7,542 nucleotides of DNA from Candidatus Solincola tengchongensis (GTDB lineage: Bacteria > Actinomycetota > Geothermincolia > Geothermincolales > RBG-13-55-18). The stretch is taken from the NCBI GenBank assembly GCA_015711895.1, contig JACVJH010000002.1, positions 1 to 7,542 of the forward strand, in the 5' to 3' direction. The position numbers and the translations under genes were made by a program. Shown piece after piece: positions 1-5,773 of this stretch (position 1 is the first letter of the stretch; every line of letters begins with the position of its first letter). The notes beneath the pieces are model-generated. The model did not search any database and was not told where the DNA came from. It saw nothing but the letters and a program-made list of their open reading frames with translations.

Positions 1-354
1 CGCGATTACGGCTGGCTGGTCATCGTCGGCGTGGCGAGCCTCTTCCTCCTGGGCATCATCCTCATCATCGTGATGCTCATCCTCATGCGCGGGCAGGCCA
101 GGACGCAGGCACCACCGCCTCCTGGTGCCTATGGCCCCGGGCTTTACCCCCCTTCTCCGCATGTCCCTCCCCCGGTGAGCGGGAGGGCCGAGCCTGCGCC
201 ACCCGTCTCCCCGCCACGGGATATGCTGGAACCGCCGCCCCCACCCGGCGGTCCAGCCGGGCCATTCGGGCCACCAGGCCCCACTGACCCGACAAGCCCA
301 ACCGGAGGTCCATCCCAGCCACCTATCCAGCCACCAGGAGAAACAGGGGCTTGA
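1..354 (+). CDS. Membrane protein with proline-rich tail, C-terminal part
   Basis: The reading frame is open from the first base, so this is the last 117 residues of a gene that begins outside the window. Residues 5-29 form a very hydrophobic transmembrane segment rich in Ile, Leu and Val, ending in Met-Arg-Gly. From residue 38 to the end the sequence is almost entirely Pro, Gly, Ala and Ser, with runs of four and five prolines and no predicted fold. Such tails are usually disordered and lie on one face of the membrane; the Arg just after the helix suggests the cytoplasmic side. Family and function are not recognisable from this end. A GTG at position 31 could be an internal start, but it falls inside the transmembrane helix and has no clear ribosome binding site, so an incoming gene is preferred. 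Confidence 0.65.
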   Translation, partial: RDYGWLVIVGVASLFLLGIILIIVMLILMRGQARTQAPPPPGAYGPGLYPPSPHVPPPVSGRAEPAPPVSPPRDMLEPPPPPGGPAGPFGPPGPTDPTSPTGGPSQPPIQPPGETGA

Positions 355-355
355 A

Positions 356-385
356 CCGGAAGCCTCCGGGTCTAGAGGCTTTCGG
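356..385 (+). terminator. Hairpin just after the proline-rich gene
   Basis: An 11-bp stem (356-366 paired with 375-385, one G-T wobble) closes an 8-base loop and begins 1 base after the stop codon. No T run follows, so it is either a weak intrinsic terminator or a stem that protects the 3' end of the message. Confidence 0.5.
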
Positions 386-822
386 GATATATGATGTACG
401 CAATGCGGGCGGCTCACGAGCTCGACGGGATTCGCCCCATCTACCCAAATTGACCGGCCGGACCATCCGTGGGGCCTGGGCCGGATAAGGAACAAGTCGT
501 CCTCCGCTCTCGCCAGATCCATGGGGACTGGGTCAAAGTGCGAACGATCCGAAATTGCGCATGGATAACCGCGGTTGGTGTTTTCTTTGAGGCCCGGATC
601 ATGTCCTTTGCCCGCTCTTGCCGGACTGATCCTTCATGTCCGCGATGGAATCACTCGGATATCATCTGGAGGGCGTAAGGGATTCCAAGCCTGCCAAGAG
701 ATGAAAACGCGATCACTCGATGACGCAAGATCAGCACTGTGGAGTGGTTGGTCTCCTGGTTCGCGAGGGGTCGAAAAGGAGTATATCTGGGAAGGGACGC
801 ACGCTTCTGTCTAGGACCGTTG
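386..822. other. Stretch without a recognised gene
   Basis: No frame here looks like a gene. A frame at 469-678 has no ribosome binding site and a composition typical of chance translation. Visible structure is limited to a 6-bp GC-rich inverted repeat (454-459 with 479-484) and a 10-bp perfect palindrome at 567-576. No known RNA gene signature was recognised. Confidence 0.5.
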
Positions 823-831
823 TGCTATAAT
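823..831 (+). promoter_or_regulatory. Extended -10 promoter of the tRNA gene
   Basis: TGCTATAAT at 823-831 is a perfect extended -10 element, directly followed by a T run. The tRNA begins 17 bases after it, leaving a short leader. No good -35 hexamer is seen around 803-808; an extended -10 commonly compensates for this. Confidence 0.7.
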
Positions 832-848
832 TTTTTTGAGAGAGGGAG

Positions 849-924
849 GGGCCCTTAGCTCAGTTGGCAGAGCAGCGGACTCATAATCCGCGGGTCGCAG
901 GTTCGAGTCCTGCAGGGCCCACCA
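849..924 (+). tRNA. tRNA with CAU anticodon, probably tRNA-Ile2
   Basis: A full 76-base cloverleaf is visible. The 7-bp acceptor stem is GGGCCCT with AGGGCCC, the D arm is GCTC/GAGC, and the anticodon stem is GCGGA/TCCGC. The 7-base anticodon loop is CTCATAA (anticodon CAT at 882-884), and the T arm is GCAGG/CCTGC around TTCGAGT. The discriminator is A (921) and CCA is encoded (922-924). CAU tRNAs are initiator Met, elongator Met or Ile2. The normal 1-72 G-C pair argues against an initiator. C-G pairs at positions 4 and 5 of the acceptor stem and a body like E. coli ileX (TTAGCTCAGT, GGTCGC) favour tRNA-Ile2, whose anticodon C is converted to lysidine by TilS so that it reads AUA. Elongator Met remains possible. 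Confidence 0.93.
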
Positions 925-931
925 GCAAAAG

Positions 932-966
932 ACCAGGTCAGAGGGCATATTTCTCGGCCTGGTTTT
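932..966 (+). terminator. Intrinsic terminator of the tRNA
   Basis: ACCAGGTC (932-939) pairs with GGCCTGGT (956-963) over 8 bp with one wobble, followed by TTTT. It lies 7 bases after the CCA end, so the tRNA is probably transcribed alone. Confidence 0.7.
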
Positions 967-1062
967 ATATTGACAGGTCGCGGAGGGAGCCCTGGACCCC
1001 CTTCCAGACGGAAAGCCGGTGCTTCCAGATGTGGTTTTCTGTCGTGACAGGACCCTTGCCGC

Positions 1063-1087
1063 AAAACACCACAACCTCTGGGGTTGT
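1063..1087 (-). terminator. Likely terminator of the small basic protein gene
   Basis: On the minus strand ACAACC (1087-1082) pairs with GGTTGT (1076-1071) around a 5-base loop, followed by GGTGTTTT. It starts 9 bases after the stop codon of the minus-strand gene. The stem is short and the T run slightly displaced, so strength is uncertain. Confidence 0.45.
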
Positions 1088-1096
1088 CGAGCAGGT

Positions 1097-1249
1097 TCAC
1101 CATATCTTCCGCAAAAACTTGCGCCCGATGAGCTTGTTCTTCGCCCGCCGGGCCATCTTCCTGGGGCTCCCGCTGGCCACGACCTGGACATCCCGGCTCA
1201 GCCTTGCGAGCCTGTAGAGCATGGAGGTGAAACTCCTTCTCCTTGCCAT
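1097..1249 (-). CDS. Small basic protein of unknown function, 50 aa
   Basis: This short gene encodes a strongly basic protein (about 17 Arg/Lys in 50) that begins MARRRSF. An amphipathic first half (LYRLARLSRDVQVVASG) is followed by a cluster PRKMARRAKNKLIGRKF. The pattern resembles small uncharacterised actinobacterial and Firmicutes proteins with a D-Q/I-x-A-V-x-x-G motif and an R-x-x-R-R-A-x-x-K-x-x-G-R end, but I cannot name a family. The ATG at 1249 is chosen over the in-frame ATG at 1288 because AAAGGGTGG ends 5 bases before it and a TATAAT box lies downstream of the outer ATG. It is convergent with the tRNA gene and closed by a hairpin. The charge suggests nucleic-acid or ribosome binding, which is inference only. 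Confidence 0.6.
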   Translation of the reverse strand: MARRRSFTSMLYRLARLSRDVQVVASGSPRKMARRAKNKLIGRKFLRKIW

Positions 1250-1254
1250 GGTGA

Positions 1255-1276
1255 CCACCCTTTCAATCAAATTATA
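1255..1276 (-). promoter_or_regulatory. -10 box and Shine-Dalgarno of the small basic protein gene
   Basis: On the minus strand a perfect TATAAT (1276-1271) is followed after 7 bases by AAAGGGTGG (1263-1255), 5 bases from the ATG. The predicted leader is about 15 bases. The -35 region (around 1299-1294) is poor. The position of this box decides the start codon of the gene. Confidence 0.5.
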
Positions 1277-1501
1277 TCCGCCCAGCATAATAGGCAGGTA
1301 TGCTTCTCGGCCCCCTTCTTATTCTGCTTTCTGCTTTTAAGCCCCTGCTTCCGGAAAAGGGTTCTCCTTTCCAAAGGCGCCTGGCCATGCCGGGAGTGGG
1401 GTAGGTAACCGGCTATTGGGGTCGGGGCGAAACGGGGCATCGATAAGAAAGTCTATTCCAAAGGAGAATTAGCTGACGGTACGTCGGATAAATCGGCGGA
1501 G
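1277..1501. other. Divergent intergenic stretch
   Basis: This lies between the divergently read small basic gene and the thermonuclease gene. A GGAG-like site at 1462-1466 has no start codon at a useful distance. I see no RNA gene or riboswitch signature. The opposite-strand frame across 1413-1745 overlaps the thermonuclease and looks like a shadow. Confidence 0.4.
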
Positions 1502-1530
1502 TTGTTATTCCCCGGGGGTGAAGATATCCT
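1502..1530 (+). promoter_or_regulatory. Sigma-70 type promoter of the thermonuclease gene
   Basis: TTGTTA (1502-1507) and TATCCT (1525-1530) are separated by exactly 17 bases; each matches the consensus at 4 of 6 positions. The start codon is 23 bases downstream of the -10, with the ribosome binding site AGGTGG at 1542-1547 in the short leader. Confidence 0.5.
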
Positions 1531-1553
1531 TGATTTAGGGTAGGTGGAAAGCC

Positions 1554-2177
1554 GTGAAGGGGAAATCCGCCATCAAGAGGTTTTTCGCTTATTTTCTTCT
1601 CATCATCTCCATCCTCGTTTTGGTCATCGCCCTCACCGGCCGTGGCGGGAAGGAGGAAAAACCAGATGTCCCCTCCATAGATCAGCAGGGAACGCCCGTA
1701 AGCCAACCCCAAAGGGTGCAGGAAGAGACGCCCCCGCAGGCGCAAGAAGGTGAATACGCCACGGTCATAGAGGTCGTCGACGGGGACACCATCAAGGTGA
1801 GGTTCCCCGATGGCCGGATGGAAGCCTTGCGCTACATCGGCATCAACGCCCCGGAGATGGGGCAGCCCTATGCCTCCGAGGCCAGAGCCTTCAACGCCTC
1901 CCTGGTCTCCGGAAAGGAGGTCCGGCTGGAGAGGGACATAAGCGAGAGGGACAGGTACGGGAGGCTCCTCCGCTACGTCTACGTGGGGAGCCTCTTCGTC
2001 AACGCCGAGCTGGTGGCCAAGGGGTATGCCAACGCCGCCATCTACCCCCCGGACGTGAAGTACGCCGATTGCTTCGTCTTTCTGGAGGCCCAGGCGAGAA
2101 ACAGCAGCTTGGCCTGTGGGCCATTTCTACCCAGCCTTTCACGACCACCCAGGCGGGTACGTCTAGTGGGGACATAA
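1554..2177 (+). CDS. Thermonuclease (SNase-like) with membrane anchor, frameshifted near its C-terminus
   Basis: This is a secreted or membrane-tethered nuclease of the staphylococcal nuclease (TNase) family, which cleaves DNA and RNA. Residues 10-28 are a hydrophobic anchor or signal without a lipobox Cys. Residues 31-67 form a polar linker, and 68-182 the OB-fold nuclease. Active-site positions seen are D76 and D78 (VVDGDT), R93 (LRYIG), E101 (INAPE) and R137 (RYGR). N98 and A99 replace the Asp and Thr of the S. aureus enzyme; I believe this occurs in other bacterial members. The start is GTG with AGGTGG 6 bases upstream. After EAQAR (around 2097) the frame reads junk to a stop at 2175-2177. 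The proper continuation lies in the -1 frame, so one base appears missing near 2094-2099. The last native helix is lost, so activity as written is doubtful. Confidence 0.85.
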   Translation: MKGKSAIKRFFAYFLLIISILVLVIALTGRGGKEEKPDVPSIDQQGTPVSQPQRVQEETPPQAQEGEYATVIEVVDGDTIKVRFPDGRMEALRYIGINAPEMGQPYASEARAFNASLVSGKEVRLERDISERDRYGRLLRYVYVGSLFVNAELVAKGYANAAIYPPDVKYADCFVFLEAQARNSSLACGPFLPSLSRPPRRVRLVGT

Positions 2178-2317
2178 CGGTGTATATCACGAAGACCGGG
2201 GAGAAGTATCATCGCGACGGCTGCCGCTGCCTGAGCAAGAGCAAGATACCCATATCATTGGCGGAGGCCAAAGCCCGCGGCTATGAGCCCTGCAGCGTCT
2301 GTAACCCGCCGAGATGA
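2093..2317 (+). pseudogene. Displaced C-terminal part of the thermonuclease, with a Cys/His motif
   Basis: This frame has no start of its own with a ribosome binding site. It supplies what the thermonuclease lacks: KQQLGLWA matches the end of the SNase fold (compare KKEKLNIWS in S. aureus nuclease). A Thr/Ser-rich linker follows, then a small module with YHRDGCRC and EPCSVCNPP spaced by a SLAEAKARGY helix. The H-x3-C-x-C ... C-x2-C pattern resembles the Ada-type zinc-binding tail often found at the end of thermonucleases and competence-type proteins. Restoring one base would give one protein of about 254 residues spanning 1554-2317. An internal ATG at 2069 could start a separate product, but it would begin in out-of-frame sequence. 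Confidence 0.65.
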
Positions 2318-2849
2318 TATTCTTCTTCTATCCTAGAAAACCTCTCCATTGCTGTAGGTCGTTTCTTTGCTCCCTCTCGCAGGGTGAGCATAAACGGTAC
2401 ATATACACCACTCACTTTGTCGGTTGTCGTTACTTCTAAGCAGAGAGGTATAGACCTCAATACCCGAAGATGTTGTGTTTGCCCGATGCCCTTCGACCCC
2501 TTATTCAATTGCCGGCTGCCGATTGTATGTGGCTCTTTTCCCGGATACGCAACTCTTGATTTTCGCGCCCTCCCCGTATTATTCACTGCACGGAGTATCC
2601 GTAATTTCGCGATCTTAAGAGGACGCCACTCCTGATCTCTTTACCCTCCTGTTTGGCTTCCATGACTTCCGGCTTTTGCAATCACCACCATAGGTTTCCC
2701 GCATTACGGCCTCGTCTGTCACTCGACTCTTACAACCCCCGGCCTTAGGAACCGGCTTTCTCCCGGGCATTATTAGGATGTCAGTGCCTGCCTTTAACAT
2801 AAGATCGCATATGGTGTGAATGTTCTTCGAGCAAGGGGGCAATGGGCGT
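2318..2849. other. Long stretch without a recognised gene, lower GC
   Basis: These 530 bases separate the thermonuclease from the ATPase operon. GC content is visibly lower than in the flanking genes. Frames on both strands (plus 2384-2635; minus 2281-2586 and 2615-2842) lack ribosome binding sites and recognisable motifs. A 5-bp hairpin with a 4-base loop lies at 2445-2458. The stretch may be a decayed insertion, an untranslated leader or a structured RNA; the sequence alone does not decide. Confidence 0.45.
2778..2805 (+). promoter_or_regulatory. Possible promoter of the ATPase-nuclease operon
   Basis: ATGTCA (2778-2783) and TAAGAT (2800-2805) are separated by 16 bases, each matching the consensus at 4 of 6 positions. 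It is the best pair just upstream of the first gene of the operon, but such matches also occur by chance. Confidence 0.3.
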
Positions 2850-3059
2850 ATGGAAGAGAAAGAGTTTGTAAGGGAGAAGGTAAGGGAAATCGCGGGGGAC
2901 CCGGAAACCGCCGAGCTGGCCTTCCGGATAATCGACGATGCCTACAGGGGCCTCGAGGAAGGTCTGTCCGAAGGGGTGGTCGACAAGGTGAAGGAGCGGC
3001 TCGACGCCGCCTTGCGGGAGATCGAGAAATTAGCGGACGAAATCAGGGAAACGATATAA
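2850..3059 (+). CDS. Small acidic helical protein, first gene of the ATPase-nuclease operon
   Basis: This 69-residue protein is acidic (21 Asp/Glu against 12 Arg/Lys), has no Cys, Trp or His, and looks wholly helical. Residues 1-15 and 20-36 suggest two helices, and residues 40-69 a longer amphipathic helix with a coiled-coil-like heptad pattern (VVDKVKERLDAALREIEKL). The ATG at 2850 is preferred because AAGGGGGC lies about 10 bases upstream; an in-frame ATG at 2820 would add MFFEQGGNGR and lacks a good site. The stop is 14 bases before the ATPase start, so the two are almost certainly co-transcribed. The family is not recognised. Inferred roles are an accessory subunit of the ATPase-nuclease complex, comparable in place but not in visible sequence to LmuC of Lamassu, or a small inhibitor. 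Confidence 0.65.
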   Translation: MEEKEFVREKVREIAGDPETAELAFRIIDDAYRGLEEGLSEGVVDKVKERLDAALREIEKLADEIRETI

Positions 3060-3073
3060 GGCGGGTGGTTTGA

Positions 3074-5236
3074 ATGGCTCAAGGTTTGCGACTCAAGGAG
3101 GTCAGCATAAAGGGCTTTCGCGGGTACGGGGATGAGGAGAGGACCCTGGACCTCACCGCGCCTGTGACCATCCTCTTCGGAGGGAACCGCAGCGGGAAGA
3201 GCAGCACCCTGAACGCCATAGAGTGGGCGTTGTACGGGAAGGAGGTAACCGGCAAGGGCGCAACCGGTATCGTCGAACGCAAGAGAGGGTGGCTGGTCGT
3301 GAACCGCGCGTGCGAATCGGCTCGCGTGAAGCTGGTCATGTCGTCGCAGGAAGGGGAGATCGCCGTCACGAGGAAATCAAGCAAAACGGGCAGGAAGAAG
3401 ACCGAAGCGTTTTCCTTTGTGGACGAGAAAGGCAACGAGCACGAGGAGGATGTGGATCTCTGGAAGTTCCTGGGATTGGAAGCCCGGGATTTTATGAGCC
3501 TTGTCTATCTCCACCAGGAAGTGATCCGGGATATCGTGGTGAGCGAACCGTCGGTTCGCAGGGCGGCGCTCGACCGCTTGCTGGGCATCTCCGACCTGCG
3601 TACTCTTTACGAATCGCTGAAAAGGATAAGGGTAAGAGATTACGAGAAGAGAACGGAGCAAATATACCGGGAACTGGAGCGTGAACTCGAGGCCAGGTCG
3701 AGGTCTTACGAAGAAAGGATCGAAGCCCTGCGCGAGAAAGGCGTAGAAAGGGGTTTGAAGGGAGACAGCTTCACGGAAGAGACGATCGTCGATCTGTCCG
3801 CGAAGGCTGCCGACCTTCTGGGTTCCCTCGCTCGGGAAGCGGGTATCGGTGCCCCGGATTTAAAAGCGGCGGGGGGCACGGAGGATTTTGCGGATTATGA
3901 GAGGCGGGCGAAAGAGGTCATCCGGAGGCTTCGCGGGGAAAACCCTGGAACGGTTTCCCAGCGTGGCCTGATAGATCTGCGCGAGCGGCTTAACAGGGCC
4001 ATATCCGAATACGAGAGCGCGGCAAAGGAACTGGAGGATCTGAAAAGGGAGAAAGAAGAACTCGAGAGTAGTGGGGACCTGGAGGTCCTCCGCGCCCGCA
4101 AGGAGGAGTACATCGCCAGGCGGAAGGAGTTAGATCAGCGCTTAAGAAGGATAAACGCACGCCTCCCCGTGGTCTCGGCGACAATCGATTATCTGTCAGA
4201 ATTGGAGGACAAGAGCTCTCGTACACCGTGCCCCGCCTGTGAACAGGATGTCGTTCCGGAGAGTCTCATGGAGCGCCTCCGAGCCGTGCGGGAGGAGATG
4301 GGCGAGGAGGTGGAGGGTCTCGGAAAGGAAAGCGAGGATTTGTCGAAAAAGGTAAAAAGTCTGGAGGGGGACATAAGGCGGCTTGAGGAATTGGTAGAGC
4401 GCAGGATCCCCGAGTCCGAGGGGAAAGCCAGGTCGCTGCGGGAGAGTATCGGAGAACTCCTGGAAGTCGCCATTACCGATGACGACGACGTTAAGAAAAT
4501 GGTGAGGGATAAGCTGGCAGAAATTGAGAAAAGGCTCGATGAAGCCAAAAAAGTGCTGGAGCGCTACAACGAAGGCATCGCCTCCGCGGAAGAGACGCTG
4601 GAGCAGGCAGGCATCATCCATGAGGTCCTGGAGGCAAGAGCGAAGGTAGAGGTCATTCGCTCCATATCCTCTTCTCCGGAATGGAGGTCGATGAACGAAG
4701 CCCGCGACAGGCTCAACCGCATGCTGGATGCGGTGGAAAAGGCGAGGGACTCGGTGGAGGCGGCGCTTAATGAAAAGAAGCGCGAGCGACTGGGGGAAGC
4801 GGAGGAGCGCATCAAAGAGTACTACCGTGTCCTGGTGGAGAGGCCGGACTTCGAGGGCATAACCATCGACCCCGATGGCGACAACGAGGTGTATGCGGCA
4901 AGTGACGGGGACTCGGAAAAGGTGGTCAGTTTCTTCAACCAGGGGGACATGAACTGCGCTGCCCTCAGCATCTTCCTGGCCCTTGGGGGGAGCGCCTCCC
5001 GCGAGGGCGGACCCTGCTTCATCATCCTCGACGACCCGTCCCAGAGCCTGGACACGGAGCAGAAGCGCCGGCTGGCAAGGCTTATCGATAAGGTCTCGTC
5101 GGAAAGGCAGGTGCTTCTGGCTACCATGGACGGGGAGTTGCTCCAATCCTTACAGGAGGAGGTTTCCAGGGCCAAGGTAGTCTACCAGCTGGGGGAGTGG
5201 GATCCTCAAAGCGGACCCAGCATTATGCGGGAATGA
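3074..5236 (+). CDS. Rad50-like SMC ATPase with zinc-hook motif
   Basis: This 720-residue ABC-type ATPase of the SMC/Rad50 superfamily should bind DNA through two head halves joined by a folded coiled coil. The N-terminal half has KGFRGYGD (13-20), Walker A GGNRSGKSS (36-44) and a Q-loop YLHQEV (Q148). Residues 180-380 and 395-590 are charged coiled-coil arms. At the apex is TPCPACEQD (C386, C389), a CxxC like the Rad50 zinc hook that joins two molecules. The C-terminal half has a degenerate signature FFNQGDMN (620-627), Walker B FIILDD (649-654) and D-loop SLD (658-660). In the switch, M685 stands where His is usual (ATMDGE). It is shorter than typical Rad50/SbcC (roughly 850-1050), mainly in the coils. 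GGGTGG lies 5 bases before the ATG. The nuclease gene follows after 12 bases. LmuB of Lamassu is another comparison. Confidence 0.9.
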   Translation: MAQGLRLKEVSIKGFRGYGDEERTLDLTAPVTILFGGNRSGKSSTLNAIEWALYGKEVTGKGATGIVERKRGWLVVNRACESARVKLVMSSQEGEIAVTRKSSKTGRKKTEAFSFVDEKGNEHEEDVDLWKFLGLEARDFMSLVYLHQEVIRDIVVSEPSVRRAALDRLLGISDLRTLYESLKRIRVRDYEKRTEQIYRELERELEARSRSYEERIEALREKGVERGLKGDSFTEETIVDLSAKAADLLGSLAREAGIGAPDLKAAGGTEDFADYERRAKEVIRRLRGENPGTVSQRGLIDLRERLNRAISEYESAAKELEDLKREKEELESSGDLEVLRARKEEYIARRKELDQRLRRINARLPVVSATIDYLSELEDKSSRTPCPACEQDVVPESLMERLRAVREEMGEEVEGLGKESEDLSKKVKSLEGDIRRLEELVERRIPESEGKARSLRESIGELLEVAITDDDDVKKMVRDKLAEIEKRLDEAKKVLERYNEGIASAEETLEQAGIIHEVLEARAKVEVIRSISSSPEWRSMNEARDRLNRMLDAVEKARDSVEAALNEKKRERLGEAEERIKEYYRVLVERPDFEGITIDPDGDNEVYAASDGDSEKVVSFFNQGDMNCAALSIFLALGGSASREGGPCFIILDDPSQSLDTEQKRRLARLIDKVSSERQVLLATMDGELLQSLQEEVSRAKVVYQLGEWDPQSGPSIMRE

Positions 5237-5248
5237 GGTGGCTCGGGG

Positions 5249-5773
5249 ATGGGCCTGACCTTCAGCGCGGAGAGGAAGCTCGAGGAGATCCACAGGCGAC
5301 ACGGAAGGGAGTTCGGGAAGGTGGTCCAGAAACTCCTGGCGCTTACCTTCATGGAGCTCGGTTACAGGCTGGCCGAGGAACGCGCCGTGCAGGGGGTGGA
5401 CATAGACGTCCTGTGCGAGAAGCGCAGGAGAAAGATGTCATTCGAGGTAAAGACATGTCAGGGAGAGAGGGTGAGTATTGCGGAAAAGGACGTGGAAGGG
5501 TTGAGAACCAGGCACGAGGTGGACGGCTATGAGCCTTACTTCGCTTTCCTCTTCCGGCCACACTACATTGGGGAGGGTTGGATCATCATCCCGGGAGCGC
5601 GGATAAAGAAGGGTGAATATTCCTGCATGCGTCTGGCGAGCTGGAATGAAAGCGAACTGTCCGAAAGGGTGAACAAGGAATTTTCAAAGACCGTGGAAAG
5701 AGTGTACAAGGACCTGATGTCCTGCTCCCCCGGAGGCGCTCAGGCGCTCCTGAAAAGAAAATACGGGATTTAG
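5249..5773 (+). CDS. PD-(D/E)XK restriction-type nuclease partnered with the SMC ATPase
   Basis: This 174-residue protein has the core of the restriction-endonuclease fold. A first helix with conserved-type Glu (E12, E13, E21) leads to GVDIDVL (D51, D53), a charged turn, and then SFEVKTC, the E66-x-K68 pair at the end of a beta strand. A helix (EKDVEGLRTRHEV) and hydrophobic strands (PYFAFLF, WIIIPG) follow. The D...ExK spacing resembles Holliday-junction resolvases and Mrr-type or Type IV restriction enzymes, which cut DNA using Mg2+. AGGTGG lies 6 bases before the ATG, and the gap to the ATPase stop is 12 bases. No DNA-recognition domain is seen, so targeting probably comes from the ATPase (inference). 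Substrate is unknown; a repair role is as possible as defence. Confidence 0.8.
   Translation: MGLTFSAERKLEEIHRRHGREFGKVVQKLLALTFMELGYRLAEERAVQGVDIDVLCEKRRRKMSFEVKTCQGERVSIAEKDVEGLRTRHEVDGYEPYFAFLFRPHYIGEGWIIIPGARIKKGEYSCMRLASWNESELSERVNKEFSKTVERVYKDLMSCSPGGAQALLKRKYGI

Noticed and set aside
469..814. Two short plus-strand frames (469-678 and 575-814)
   Set aside because: No ribosome binding site and no recognisable motif; one ends in the tRNA promoter region.
855..1103. 82-aa minus-strand frame ending CRTRTCDPRIMSPLLCQLS
   Set aside because: Another frame of the same antisense tRNA sequence, with no gene support.
811..1191. 126-aa minus-strand frame containing QDSNLRPADYESAALPTELR
   Set aside because: This peptide is a well-known false translation of the antisense strand of a CAU tRNA; it overlaps the tRNA, its promoter and its terminator.
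864..1217. 117-aa plus-strand frame starting inside the tRNA
   Set aside because: It begins within the tRNA, crosses its terminator, and overlaps the better supported minus-strand small gene.
2091..2104. Programmed -1 frameshift in the thermonuclease
   Set aside because: The site GCG AGA AAC is not a slippery heptamer and no stimulatory hairpin follows; a one-base deletion is simpler.
2281..2842. Minus-strand frames of 101 and 75 aa, possible remnants of a mobile element
   Set aside because: No transposase or reverse transcriptase motif, no terminal inverted repeats and no target duplication could be seen, so no element is claimed.
4196..5146. 316-aa open frame on the minus strand
   Set aside because: It lies wholly opposite the SMC ATPase; its His/Leu/Arg-rich composition and lack of a promoter or ribosome binding site mark it as a shadow of GC-rich coding sequence.
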